64,000 bases of DNA. Source: Sordariomycetes sp. S80-01Y. Its lineage: Eukaryota; Ascomycota; Sordariomycetes. The position numbers were made by a program, and so were the translations under genes. The DNA lies in assembly GCA_037042185.1 (NCBI GenBank), contig JAXQJY010000031.1, forward strand, positions 1,426,001-1,490,000, in the 5' to 3' direction. Under the pieces are notes generated by a model. The model was not told the DNA's origin. It worked only from the letters and a program-made list of their open reading frames with translations, and did not search any database. Every line of letters begins with the position of its first letter. Position 1 is the first letter of the stretch. This document shows positions 35,328 through 47,495 of the stretch, piece after piece.

Positions 35328-38176
35328 GCACGGTATGGTATTCCGGGGCTTATTCATGTGGAGTCTGGCGTTTATGTCTAGCAATTGTTCTTGAACCACG
35401 TTGCTACACGCGACATGCTTGTCAATATACCTCTCTTCTACCAACTGCTTCCCGTCATCGTTCTGGTGGTAGAGTGTTATATTACTTTTGGTAAACATGG
35501 TATTAGCCAATGTGTGAGAGCATTTATGCGCGAGTTCCGCCATACGATGCCAAGTCAGCGTGCTGTGTCGTGCGACGCTGCACAATAAGCCATGATGCTA
35601 TTCCCAGCGTACACTCCGTCTAACTTGCCTGCGCTCCAAGGCATCTGTCGCCCAAAACCCTCGCCGCGCCATCTCACGGCATCGATCACGTCCTCTAACA
35701 ACAAGTAGCATCATCTTCACGCCACGGACGCGCAGCTCCAGGGTCTCACGTTCTGCCAAACAGGCTTCTACACGGCGTGCCAGCTCACAGCCTCGTAAAT
35801 TGAATTATCGCAGCTCTATTCTCGTCTGTCTGGGGCACACGCACATGCACACACGGGCACACACCCCCCACCGCTCGAAATTATCCTCCGTCCGACACGA
35901 TGGCTCCCGCGTTCGTTAGCCTGGCTGCACGATGGCGTCAGGGCGGAGACAAGGGTCTTGTTCGCGCCGTTGCTTCCCTTCTTTTTCCCTCTTTTTTTTT
36001 TCCCTTGCGCTCCCCGTCTGGCTGGTCGTACCTCGGCAAGTCCCAAAACACTGGCAGCACGAAGAGACTTTCTCGTTTGGCGGGAGGTGTCGATTTCTGG
36101 AGCGGAACTATGGGCTTGTCGAGGTGTGGCTTTCGCTGCCCTTGGAGGATAAGCTCCGTGGAGCGTCTAGGGATCTTGATGACTTTCGCCACGCCGCTCA
36201 AGGGATCTCAGATCTGAAGCCCAATCGGGGGGTGATTGTCGGTGTGAGTCGCGAGTCGCAGTGCGGCGTCACGACCGTCACCCATCTCTCCCGCAACGGG
36301 GGGCCGCCTCGGTCTGAGGGCTCGTCGTCATTTGGGGATAACCACCACCGAAAACCTGCACGCGCAAGCAGAGGCTTGAAATGATGTCAGTGAGATAAGG
36401 GCTGGGGAGAAGCGCAGTGATGCAGAAACCAGGCACAAACCCGCGCATTGGGGAGGGGGCGGGCAGCTTGGAGGATTACGGAGTACATGATTGCCGACAT
36501 AATATTGATTCTGTGCATTGGCGCGCACCGGACCTGGCTGCCCTGGTCTCGTCGCAATACGGGCTTTCCCAGCAACAGGCCCTTCCGTTATGTGCATATT
36601 GAAGCCATCGCGGACTGCAACGATGCTGATGCTTCTTGGTGTCTTGGGAGCGAAACGGGAGGAGAGTGGAGGGGATCGCTAACCTGACGCTTATCCCTTC
36701 CGTCCTCAGTAAGGAGCGCGCGGAAGGGCATCTCCGCCAACGATCAACGGAACCCTTTGAAACACTGAGGAAGATGCAGCTAAGCGGATGATCAGGGTCC
36801 TCCTCATCGATCGCATCCCGCGCAAGACCCTTCGTTAACGGCCGCGCGGTCGCCCTCAATCTCCGTTGACAATCCAGTCGCGTCAGCAACCCTCGGTCTC
36901 GTGACGATGGCTGTCCGGCAGGGACATTGAGCGGTCAGCCGGACAGCACGTCCAGCCACGGGCATTGGTTTACCCACCAACCTATCAGCTTACCGAGCGA
37001 AGGCGCCGAGAGAACGTGAAACGCTTCGAGAAGGTCAGTGGAAACCCGTCGGTGCTCGTGAATACGCGCTCCTCCAGGAGCCGAAGCACCGAGGTGCATA
37101 TTCGCCGAATACCAGGGGCGTAAGGAGGTCGCCCTTTCGAGGCCGTCAGTGAGCATTCTCAAGTCACTCTCGATGTGCATATGTGGGCGTTTGATATTGT
37201 CAAAGGTTTTGTTTAATTTCAATGTAGCTGCATCTCAAGTCTCGTGCTGCACTGCAACAGTCGCAGTGGAGATCTGTCCCGTCCGAGGTATCATCCAATC
37301 CGTTCCATCCCAAAAAGTGAAGAAGAAAATGAAAAAGGTATCCTCGCTTGCTAGTAAAATGCAATAAAACCAAGTGCAGAAGTCCCTCTCGTTCCAGTTT
37401 CTCGAGTGCGAAAACGAGATAAAAATAGCTCGCGATGCCTGACAGATGGCGGCGGCGCTTGTAGCCCCCAATGCAGAATGACATCGCTGCGTCCCACCCC
37501 GCCCAGCCTTTAATCCGAACGAAGCGAGCCCGGCCTGCGTAGCATCAATTCATTTCCATGTGTGAAAATGAAGATCAAATGAGATCGTTCAATTGTAACG
37601 TCTCCGCAATTGAGGCTTTGTCGATGTCAAATCTCGGCCATTGCTGAAACAGACGTTGGCGTGGTCTGGGGTTGGCCCTTCGGGTGCTCCGGTTGCACAG
37701 CCACAGGCGTCGAGCTGGGCGTTTCAGGGTTGAGTGTCTGAGCCTCAACGAGCCGTCAACTGTGCATGGCAGCGCAGCATACATCCGAAAGCGAGATGAG
37801 ATGAGTCTAACCGCGTTATCTAGGACAAATCGCTCGGGTTTGTCGTTTGTTGCTGCTGTTGGCTCAAGGGGAGCTACCGCTGTGAGGCGTCGACTCTTGC
37901 AATGGATGCCTGTCAAGTGGCTCGTCCACGCATTCCCGGTCGTCAGAGCCGTGTCTCCTATCACCTTGGGAAGGTGAAGGCGTTGAAATGGGGCAGCGCA
38001 TACTTGGAAAAGTATACGCCTGGGGTGTCGAGTCGGGGGGGTTATCGTGTGTATCCAAGCCCGAGAGATTCAGTTGGTGGTTTCCAAATATCCTCATATC
38101 ATCATAAGAATAGGTCGTCCATGTCGAAACCCAGAGTCCTGCTGGGTCATGCAGTGTTCCTCTTCAAGAGGTTCAC
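35328..38176. other. Intergenic region, no supported gene
   Basis: Short frames only. A T-rich tract lies at about 35,990-36,001. The segment 35,800-36,400 carries overlapping open frames on both strands with no conserved motif. The stretch at 37,200-37,470 is AT-richer. Confidence 0.45.
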
Positions 38177-38452
38177 CTATTTGTATCCCACCATCTTGGC
38201 ACAACGCTCACAGTAGTAAAGGTTGTGAGAGATGCGCACCATTCCCATGCTCGAAGCGTCATCGGTGCTTGTGGCCTCGACAGCCCGTGCACAGCGCATG
38301 CACCTCAGCTCAACGACCGAGGCTACCGGGCGGGCGACGATGGTGTCCATGCGGAGGGATGATGATGCTGATGAAAGGTCGGAGTCGGAAGAGGAGCAGG
38401 AGGATGAGGATTCGAAGTGCTGGCTTGGTGGTCGGGTAGACATCGTCGCCAT
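38177..38452 (-). CDS. Small zinc-ribbon-like protein
   Basis: A 91-residue frame (start at 38452). The first 35 residues are Ser-rich and disordered. The second half has two CxxC pairs, C51-MR-C54 and C81-ER-C84, in the contexts LRCMRCARAVE and LYYCERCAKMVGYK, with GMVRISHNLYY between them. This is a compact zinc-ribbon pattern ending exactly at the C-terminus, and it matches my memory of conserved hypothetical proteins in Sordariomycetes (memory, not a search). A longer frame starting at 38572 exists, but its extra 40 residues look like leader: the sequence before 38452 is CATCCCCTACACCAATG, a typical fungal leader context. Function unknown. Confidence 0.72.
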   Translation of the reverse strand: MATMSTRPPSQHFESSSSCSSSDSDLSSASSSLRMDTIVARPVASVVELRCMRCARAVEATSTDDASSMGMVRISHNLYYCERCAKMVGYK

Positions 38453-41400
38453 TGGTGTAGGGGATGTCGACCTTGAAATATATCTTTCTTCGTGCCAAGT
38501 GCACCTTGCAGGATCAACGTAGCTCAGAGATGAAACCGGAGAGCGCCGGAGAGTCGTCGGCTTTATGGGCACGGGTGTCGTTTCGTGGGAGATGACAGGA
38601 TATTGATGTCGAGTCGTGTAAGTTCAAGCAACCTCTTGGAGAAAAAGGTATGGTGTAGGTGAGGGAAGAAGGGTATGCTTGCTTTGTATGATGACAAGGA
38701 GGAGGAGGAGGAGTGTCAGAAATAGGTCTGGAGGGCGTCGCAGCTTAAAGCAGGCGGAAGTCTGGGCTGGCTGGCTCCACGCGTCGATGATCCACGATGA
38801 AGAGGTGAAGCTAAACCAGGGGTGGGGTGATTCTAGACCATGGAGGGAGTGAAGTTTACAGGGGAGGGGTCAGGTTAAGGGGTATGCAGATATCCGATCC
38901 TAGGACAAACGCTGCACCACCGGGGGCACCTGTGGAAGCTGCTGAGAAACACCGGCAGAGTAGTACGTAAGTAGGACAGGGACCTTAAGCAGCAGCGTGC
39001 AAGGCAAAATCGACTCTGGCTGTCAACCATAAACACGAGGTTTGTTTCTTCTGCCTATCCGATGCTCACTCTCTGTCCTTTCCTTTCCATCACCACGATC
39101 CGACCACCACCGGTCTGATGGGAAAGCACTGGAGCCCGATGGATCTAGGTTTGCGTGGCTCAGGCACAAAGTTGCTGCCAGTCAGCAATTTTTTCCCACT
39201 AGAAGGGCAGGCATGAGGCCCGTGCTGCACCCCAGGGGACGGACGGCAGACGGAGGCGTCTGGAACCCCGACGATTGGGCAGACGCCGGCTGTTTCGGAC
39301 GGGGTGGGGTTTGGGTGCGTTAGCATCACGCCTGGAAGTCAGGGACGGCGGGCTGTCAGGCCAAGAAATTCAAGATTGAAGCGATGGAGACGGGTGAACT
39401 TGGGTCCTTTCTCGCTCACGAGAGGCGCTAGATCAGTCGATGCTCGACTGTCGGGGAGAAAAGGACACGCGGACCAAGCAGGCAGCCGTCGCCTCGACAA
39501 ACAGGAGCCCTGCGGCATGATTGTTGTCTCAGTTGTGCTCCTTGCTTCCACAGCGGCCACCGTTGGGCTTTGAGGACCAGGCTGAGCGGCCCAACAATAG
39601 CACGGCATCCATGTCCCTGTCTGTTGTGAACTGAATTCTCTGCAGCAGACATTGATCGTCCCGTGTCTCCAAAAACCTTCTGAGAAATGATTCAGGGACC
39701 TATGAGGGACCACACTAACATGGCCCGAGAATCGTCGCGCGAAACTGTCCGATCGATGTGCGCAAAGCCTGTTCCTGTGCCCGTGGCCTTGATCGATCGC
39801 ACCATTTTCCACAGCGCGCTTCTTGGCTCTTAGCGAGTACCGGAAAGTCACTACTGGTGCTTAGTATCACTAAGCGATCGTTTGTAGGGCTTGACTGTTG
39901 CACATGTCGAGGCAGCCGCTGCAAGCCATGACAGTTCACTAAGCTTAACGTGGCTGCTGTGTTTGATGCACTCAACTTTCGTGCCCGCCTCCCAGCGCCG
40001 GTCGCCCTGCGTATGCGTTGACTCATTCGCCTATTACTATACCAGGTATCCATGTTGGTCCGCGGCTCCTGATTGAAGCCTCAACGCTTCCATCAGCGTG
40101 CACAGTTGACGTGTCCTCTCGCGATGCCGGGATTAATCATCTGTCGGTGAGATGCTGCACCACACAAACATCAAGAAGAAGAAAAAAGATTCTTCACCTT
40201 CATTTCCCACGTCCGCCCTGAGCTGATGCATGTCGTGTCAGCCGAATGCACTCCCCGTTTGGCTCATCCGTGACGCCTCGATAGGTGCATCTATTAACCT
40301 CGTGCAACTGCAACTGCACTGCAGGCTGTCATAACGGAGGGCCACACATCTCTGACCCAAAGGGGACTAGCGCGCTCGGCGTCTCCTGATGCCCTGCGAA
40401 TTTCCGATCCTCGGGAGTGCAGCAGGAGCAAGCCACAGCGAGATGCTTCAAGTTGTAACGGGTCACCCTTCACAGGCAGGCTTGCCTTGCCTCGGTGCGA
40501 GAGGTACATTCCAGCAAACGCACCTCAAAACTCAATCGCCGGAAGCTCCAGCGCAGTTCCAGCGCGGTTGACCACTGGCAGCGAGATGCTGTGCGAGGTG
40601 GCACCGCCAGGCACAACACCGTTGCCTTGCTGCCAGTGAGATGGTTTGCCCTGACTTCTCATGTAAGGTAAGGTAAGCTGAGGCTCAGATGCGGCGCGGG
40701 TGCAGCGCGCTTCAGTTGGCTGCGGTGCGGAGCACGTACGAATAACGAAGAGAGTGCCCTCATTCGAGCCTTGTTGCCGGCTGCGTCCGAGGAGACACGG
40801 CTGTGGGCTGCCCTGTGAGGTACATCGTAGAGGAGACGTCCCACAGCACCAGGCATCACTTGAGATGTCCACTGCTGTCTGGCCGTGTGCGCCCACATCT
40901 GCCGATGATGCAGTCGGCTCTCTTTTCGGCGGGTTACTTTGCAGGCCTCGCATGCTTCGCAAAGACGGGCTGGCACGGACGCTGCCGCGCTTCAGAATGA
41001 GCGCTGCAGTGCAGATGCGATGCACTGTAGCACGGGCTGCGATACCACAGCATCACGGCGATACCCACGGATTCTCCGCCGTCTTCCCGGCGGCCCAGAT
41101 GAGCTGATTTCCCAAGGCGGAGGAATGAAGCAGCTCAACCTGGACCGCTGCCAGTCGAACCTTAACTGTACTCGCCCACCCACGCGCCGCACCGTGACGA
41201 ACTCTTCACGAACTCTCCGACTTCCAGCTGCACCGTGACGCCCTCGGCACCCGCGTTCACAGGTCGAACAGGTTCCTGATGCCTTCTGCTCGTGACTAGT
41301 AATGATAATCCAGGACAGCTTGAACGGCTAGATGGTCCTCCATACCTCCATCCTCCCGGCTCACCAGTTGTGTGCTTCGGAGAGTCACAAGACCCCTTTG

Positions 41401-44400
41401 ATGCATATCCCCTCTCTCTGCAATCACGATGCGCCCGGACGGCAGGAGATCCCCCACCAAACCTTCGATTGGCGTCCGCTGTCCGGCCTTGGGAGCCACG
41501 CAGCGCGTTTCGCCTCTGCTTCAATCGCCAGATTGCTCTCTCCTCAGCATCCAATCATCGATCACCCAGCGACCACTTTCTTGCGCTGTCCCAGGGTCAC
41601 AGTCTCGGGTATGCAGGGTATCGCGGATCGAAGCGTGTCTTCTCTGCCCTTCATTTCCAGCCAGGAAGACCTCTCGATGGTGTTGCTTGAGGATGATGGC
41701 CGAGCCAGAGCTTCAAAAGATCGGCGCTGGCTTTGGCCGCGAGGGGAATAGCGCCTAGCTCCCGCAAAACAAACACTTTGAGATGGTGCGGCGCGGTCCA
41801 GAACTCTGTTCAAGTTCCCACCGGCTCTGCTGGCATTCCAAATCCACGCCCCCCAAATCTGCTGCCGCCTGTGCGTACGTCGTCCCGAGCTCCGGAGACC
41901 CTGATTTTCCCCCCTTCTTGATTTGGCTGATCGATCGACATGCGTTTAATGATTCCAGCGCCCTGGATCAGGTTCGAGAACTTAGCGCCCCGGGAAAGGG
42001 ACCACTTGGTCGGCATCACGTTTGATTAACTGAAAGAATTTTGGTGATGCGCCAAGTTGGCCAGACCCCGAGTCACCTTCCAGAAGCCTCGATGGCTGGG
42101 TCCGGATGATGGGGCTGGAGTCCCGGGCTTTTTGACAGCCGTTGAATTGATCAGCCGGTAACACCCACGGATCGTTATGCAGACGACACACCGCAAGAGC
42201 CACATCGCATTCCAAGAAGCCCTCGCGAGGATATGGACATCATGGAGTCAGCGACTGACTTCAGCACGTCACTGTGAAGCTCTCGAGCCATCGAAGCTTG
42301 ATACCAGGGTTTGGGATCAGCTGGCGAACCGCTCAACACCGATGCGGAATACATATTCCCCTGCCTTTCGCCCACTGAGCCCTCGATTATTTCCGTCGTT
42401 CCGGCGCCGCTTAGGAAAGTATCTGCTGATTGGCGACGCCCCATTTACGCTCCACGCGGCGAGCCACTGTGGCAGCCAGGTGAGCTGAGGCCCAGGCAAG
42501 AGTCTGGAGTCTAGATCAAGGGCTGGCGCCCCGAAGCCGGGCACGCGACTTCTAGGCTGACGGGCGAAAACGGCGGAGTGTGCCTACACCGAGCGCCCGC
42601 ACTCGGGCACCTGCGTATACTAAGGTGAGCATTATGATGAGTCAAGTGTGTCCGTCAAGTGATGATTTTGAGATGCAAGCCACGCGGAGCATGTTGGAGT
42701 CCTAGCCCCCAGGGTCAGGGTCAGGTGTGGAGTGGGCTGAGTGAGGTTATCCGAGTTGACTTTTTGGGACAAAGGCATACGGTTAAACACGTACACGCAT
42801 ACTAGAAACAATTCGCATTATACAAAGCTTGGCCTGGTTGTTTCAAACCCTGAGGTCTGGGATGGAGAGTTGAAACAGCCGATGGCTTCATGCTGGGGCT
42901 CTTCATGCGAGTCATACCTGTTTTGTTTCATCCGCCAGAACCGGGGCCGCGCGCATCTCGCTCACTTATCAGCTCCAAACGCCCTAAGACAAGGCCTGGA
43001 GGGTCCGTTAGGGGATCATTTGGCCCTCTAAAGACACGAACCCTGTTATTCTGTTTCTGAAAGAACGCAATTTCGGGGCTGTTTCACATGGTATGGCCGA
43101 GTGTGGAGTAGCGATAGAGTAGGAAGGCTTTTCGAAACATTCGGAACCAAGCTTTCTGGATCCGAGCATGGTTCGCGTCGATGTCGAGTATGTCGTGCAG
43201 ATTTCATAAGGTCCTCGCGAAGGATCGCCCTTGGCTGCAGCTGTTTCGATGCTTCGCCCTCGCGGACGGGGATGGTCCTTGGACCCCTTTGAGTAGGGTG
43301 CTCCGGGACTGGGCTCAACCAACTTGCATGACATGCACCAGAAATAGATAGAGGGGTGTGAAGACACGGCTTGCGAGGCTTACAAACACTTGCAACAATC
43401 CTGAGGCGCGTTGAGCTGGGTTGTGGGGAGAAGGATGGTGGGAAGGCATATTGCCTAGAGTAGGACCGATGGTTGTCGCGGGTTAACTACGGAGATTGTA
43501 CTCGGCGAAAGTCGTGTATGTAGAGAACAACGGGAGAGCTCTCAGCTTCTTTGGCCTTCTCAATGGGGAGAGCCGTCTGTTGACCCGCGGCCTGGTTTTG
43601 CAAGTTGGACCCGTTTCACAAGCCGTGATCAAAACAGCACTTGCTCCAGGTGTAATACTGTAAATGCGCAGAGTGGACCACTGTCTCAAGTGTCAAGGTG
43701 TTTCGAGAATTGAGTTCGACTTTCAGTGGCTCTGCCTGCCAGCTTACTTGCCTAACCATGATCCTACGTTGTTGGAGCTTTTCATCGTGAAAGCCTTCTG
43801 TTCGCAAGGTAATCAACAAGCACAAACACACTATGCATTTCCTCGGGGAGACCAACACGGGATGGCTAGCTGGGCAGGAACCGGTGTTATCTGTCTCACA
43901 TAACAATATTTGACGGATGTGATGTGTTATGGACGTATGTACTGAGCAGCTCTGAGACCCAGTGGGTGAACTTGACTCTGCTCAAGTTAAAGGAAACTCT
44001 CCCTGTCTGCATTACATGGCACTTCGGGAAAACAGCAGGAATAGTTAGCGAATCTCAAGTGCACGGTGGTAACAGAGATTTCCCAGTTGATGGTAGCTAT
44101 TTGTGATGCCTAGCAGTCGTAGTTCTGCCATCGATTCTCCAGGTCATGTAGCTGATATTGACCTGCTGGCGCTATTAGATAGAGTCTACTCAAAGTATTA
44201 AAAATCGATGAATAGGTCACATGAGCGTTGGGCAGCCCCTTGTAAAAAAAAAAGTGCGTAGTGTTGGGTCGATTGCCGTGACGAGGTACGTCTGGAAAAT
44301 GAATTGACGCTGCAAAAACGGAATGATGATAACAACCAATACGCGCAGATTGAGCCACTGGTACATCACCAGAACTCTCTTTAATGTGGAGAGCCAGAAC

Positions 44401-44841
44401 ACGAAGAAATGTGATACTACGAATAAAGATACCTGCGAGCATGCTTTTTTCTTTTCGTCTTTCTCGGGTCCCCTTAACCTAAAAATAAAGGAGCTGATGT
44501 AGTCAACCACCTACCGGTGTAGGGTTACTCTCATGCCCACTGTGAGTGCAGGGTAGCAGCTCGCGCCCACATGGTACGCGGAGCCGTTGTGATGGGGTCA
44601 GTGCGTGTGGGGTCAGCCTTGGCTGCCCAAGCCAACGGACCCCAGGTTTTGCTCTCCATCTCGCATCCAACCACATCCCGAATGCAACTTCACCGCCGAG
44701 CCCGCCTCAGCCCTTCGAGCAGATGCTTGCTGGTTTAGTCGTCTTTTGAATTTTATGGGATCGAAACTACTCAATCGCAAAGCTCCGTGCAAGTGAGAGA
44801 GGTGAGACCGGCGGGCACGCCGTCCTCGGAGAGGGGGCATC
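38453..44841. other. Gene desert of 6.4 kb
   Basis: No supported gene on either strand. A (GGA) repeat of five copies lies at 38698-38713. Around 41,335-41,420 a plus-strand frame reads CFGESQDPFDAYPL, which resembles a motif in fungal-specific transcription factor domains, but no continuation was found. AT-richer islands occur at about 42,750-42,850 and 43,600-44,500. No terminal repeats or transposase motifs were recognised. Confidence 0.4.
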
Positions 44842-47192
44842 ATGAATGACTCGACGCGTCCGCGGCTGGCGGCATGTATCGTCTGTCGGAGGAGCAAGAT
44901 CAAGTGCGATTGGACCCCAGGGGAGGTGAGGTGTAAGAGGTGTATCCAGCTCGGCAGGGAGTGCGTGCGACCGGATGTGCATGTCGGGAGGCAAAAGGGC
45001 ATCAAGAAGTGAGTGTCTAACACATACAGCGACGCGGCTGGTGCTGACTCTGGGCAGTAAGCGCGTAGGCCTGGACAAGGCGCTGTTTCAGGTTGAGCAA
45101 GCTGTTAAGCGAGCTGCGGCAGGCGAAGCTCACAGGCCGGAGGATGGAAAGGTGGTGTCTCGCTTACGGGAGCTGCTCGACGAGGTCCAGGCTGCAGATC
45201 AACTCTCCCTACCACAAGGGCACCGGTACGACCACATGGAGGAGTCATCAGATGAGGCCGAGGGCCCCGAGGAGTCTAGTAATCTCACCTCCACGCCAGA
45301 TCTCACTCAAGCTCAGGAGGAAAGTCTGGCCATCGACGATGCCGAGAACCCTCTGCAACTGCTTGCTCGAGCGTCTTACTTCCAGCCACCTGAAGAGCCG
45401 AGGAATCCGCAACCCCCGCCTGCGGCCGTGAAAGTAAGGAGAGAGCCCAAGGAACCCAAAAGCGAGGAAGCCAGGGAACTGCAAAGGTACTTTGCTTCTG
45501 CAGCCAGGGTGAACCTGGATGTAGGGAGCGAGGTCGACCCAGTTGACCTTGGGCTAGCTACGGCAGAGGAGGGAGAAGCGCTCTTCACATTGTGAGTGGT
45601 ATGCCTGCGACTCTAACATTGTTTCTAACGTGAGTAGCTTCAACGACAAGCTGGCACATACAAGATGGGGTCTTGACCCGAGGATATACACCTTTGCGTA
45701 CACCCGATCCAGATCCGCCTTCTTGACAACATCCATAATGGCCTCAGCAGCCCTGTTCTGGCCTTCTGGTTCTGCGCTGTCAAAACGTCTCTCAAGCCAC
45801 GCGAAGACGCTGGCTACCCGCGTCATGTCTCATCGCCACAAGTCCGTCGAAATCATCTTGGCTTTTCTCATCAACGTTCCTTGGATGTTCCCTGGGTCAC
45901 ACAGTACGAACGATGAAACTTCGGCGTTCATCTCGATGGCCATGACAATTGCCATTGACTTATGTCTCCACAAGGTGCTTGTGCCACCGGAGATGTTAGC
46001 CCCGGGAACAGGAGTCACAGTCGCGAGAGGGGAATGCCTGGATCCGAGGACGGCATTGGCGATGGATGGATTTCATGATGTCGACCCTCAGTCTGAGCGA
46101 GGGATACTTCTCTTGAGGGGACGTGAGAGATGCTGGATCTCTCTATTTGTGCTGGAAAGAGGAATGTGCCTTGCACGCGGCAGACCGTTTCTGGTACCGA
46201 TAACGCGGTCGTTGAAGGACTGCGATCACTGGCACAGGTCACCTCTGGCTGATAAGCAAGACGGGCCACTGCTATCCATGGCTGTTCTGCGTCGAGACCT
46301 GGATGGCCTTTTCGCCACAGTTCGTTCCCTCTGCGATGGCTCGCAAACGGTCAGTAGCGATGGCAGCTTGATAGCGCAGTCGTGAGTCTAAACTTCCGAG
46401 AGATGTGCTGAACGTGAGCTGACGCATGATAGGATTGAAAGTGCGATCGAGCGCTTCTTTGACCAGTGGTACGCGAATTGGGGGACCACAATTGGCGCGG
46501 GCCCTGAACGGCGTCTCCCACCTTATGTTGACATTCTAGTCACCCATACTCGCCTGTCCATCTACGGAAGTGTCATCAACCATCCGACCGCGCCTCTTGA
46601 AGTCCGCCGCTTCTTCCGCACCGCCGGCCTCTCATCTGCCCTCAACGTCATGCGCACAGCTATCCAGGGCGAGTCACAGCTGCAGTCCATGCCCAACAAC
46701 ACTGCCATCATGATCTCCTTCGCCGCTTGCTTTGCGCTGACGTTGAGTGCCTACGCAGCTGGCGGTTCGACTCTAGCGCCCAGCATCCGCCAGCTAATCG
46801 ATGAGACTGCAAGTCTGCTTGAGCGTATCGGTGCCGTCACGAAACATAGGAACGGGCTTTCGACGCTCTATGGTAGGCATTTGCGGCAGATTGTCCGGCG
46901 GGCTGCGAAGGGAGGTCTCCGTGAGGGACTGCGTATGTCAACAACTTCACCAAATACTGTGCCAGGATCGACGGGAACTCCAGTCGCCGCTCAGCATATG
47001 GCCCAGCCGATGGATCAGCAGCAGCAGCACTTGCTGTGGCCTGAGCCTCTCCAATTCTCTACCATGTCTGATGATCAGATCATGCAGGTTCTAAACCAGC
47101 CAGGTAATGATTTCGAGCCCTCTTTCGGTGGGCTGTCCTGGGACGACATGAACAACTTTGACTGGCTGCACTGGCCCGAGTTCGGTAGCTGA
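44842..47192 (+). CDS. Zn2Cys6 transcription factor with fungal-specific domain
   Basis: Four exons (44842-45008, 45058-45591, 45638-46381, 46433-47192), 734 residues. The binuclear zinc cluster is at residues 12-41: C-x2-C-x6-C-x8-C-x2-C-x6-C, with basic residues RRSKIKCD. A short linker and a helix (ALFQVEQAVKRAA) suggest dimerisation. The middle region (ALFTFFNDKLAHTRWGLDPRIYT, then RERCWISLFVLERGMCLARGRP) is the fungal transcription factor regulatory domain. The C-terminus is Gln- and acidic-rich (QQQQ, then DDMNNFDWLHWPEF), a likely activation region. Three short introns, all GTGAGT donors, fit frame and domain. It is 303 nt upstream of, and in the same direction as, the CoA-transferase gene; regulation of that gene is possible but unsupported. 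Confidence 0.9.
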
Positions 47193-47495
47193 GAGCTGCT
47201 ATTAGTTGGAAGAAGGCATCGGACAAAATGATGCTCGGGATATCGGCATCATGTTCTGAGCCGAAGATCATGTGGAAACCAGTTCCCCACATCTGACTCC
47301 AAGAACGACGCGCACAGCACATGCCGAGGGCCTACGGAGCTACATCTGACCCCCGAGTCGTTGTCCCGCATCGGCCCTACTTCTACCCCCGAGTCGCATC
47401 GGAGCACAGAACATGTCCCCGCGCTCGGCCAAAAGGTCGTCACGAAGTCGGATGGAAATCCCAAACTTGCCTCGATAACTCCTCAGACAACCATA

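Noticed and set aside
35900-36384. Overlapping open frames of 100-150 codons
   Set aside because: Low-complexity Phe/Pro runs caused by a T-rich tract; no conserved motif and several frames open at once.
40525-41107. Several overlapping frames on both strands
   Set aside because: GC-rich sequence without domain, signal peptide or splice structure; treated as chance.
43664-43903. 79-codon plus-strand frame with a CLKC pair
   Set aside because: No second metal-binding pair, no recognisable family, and no promoter or splice support.
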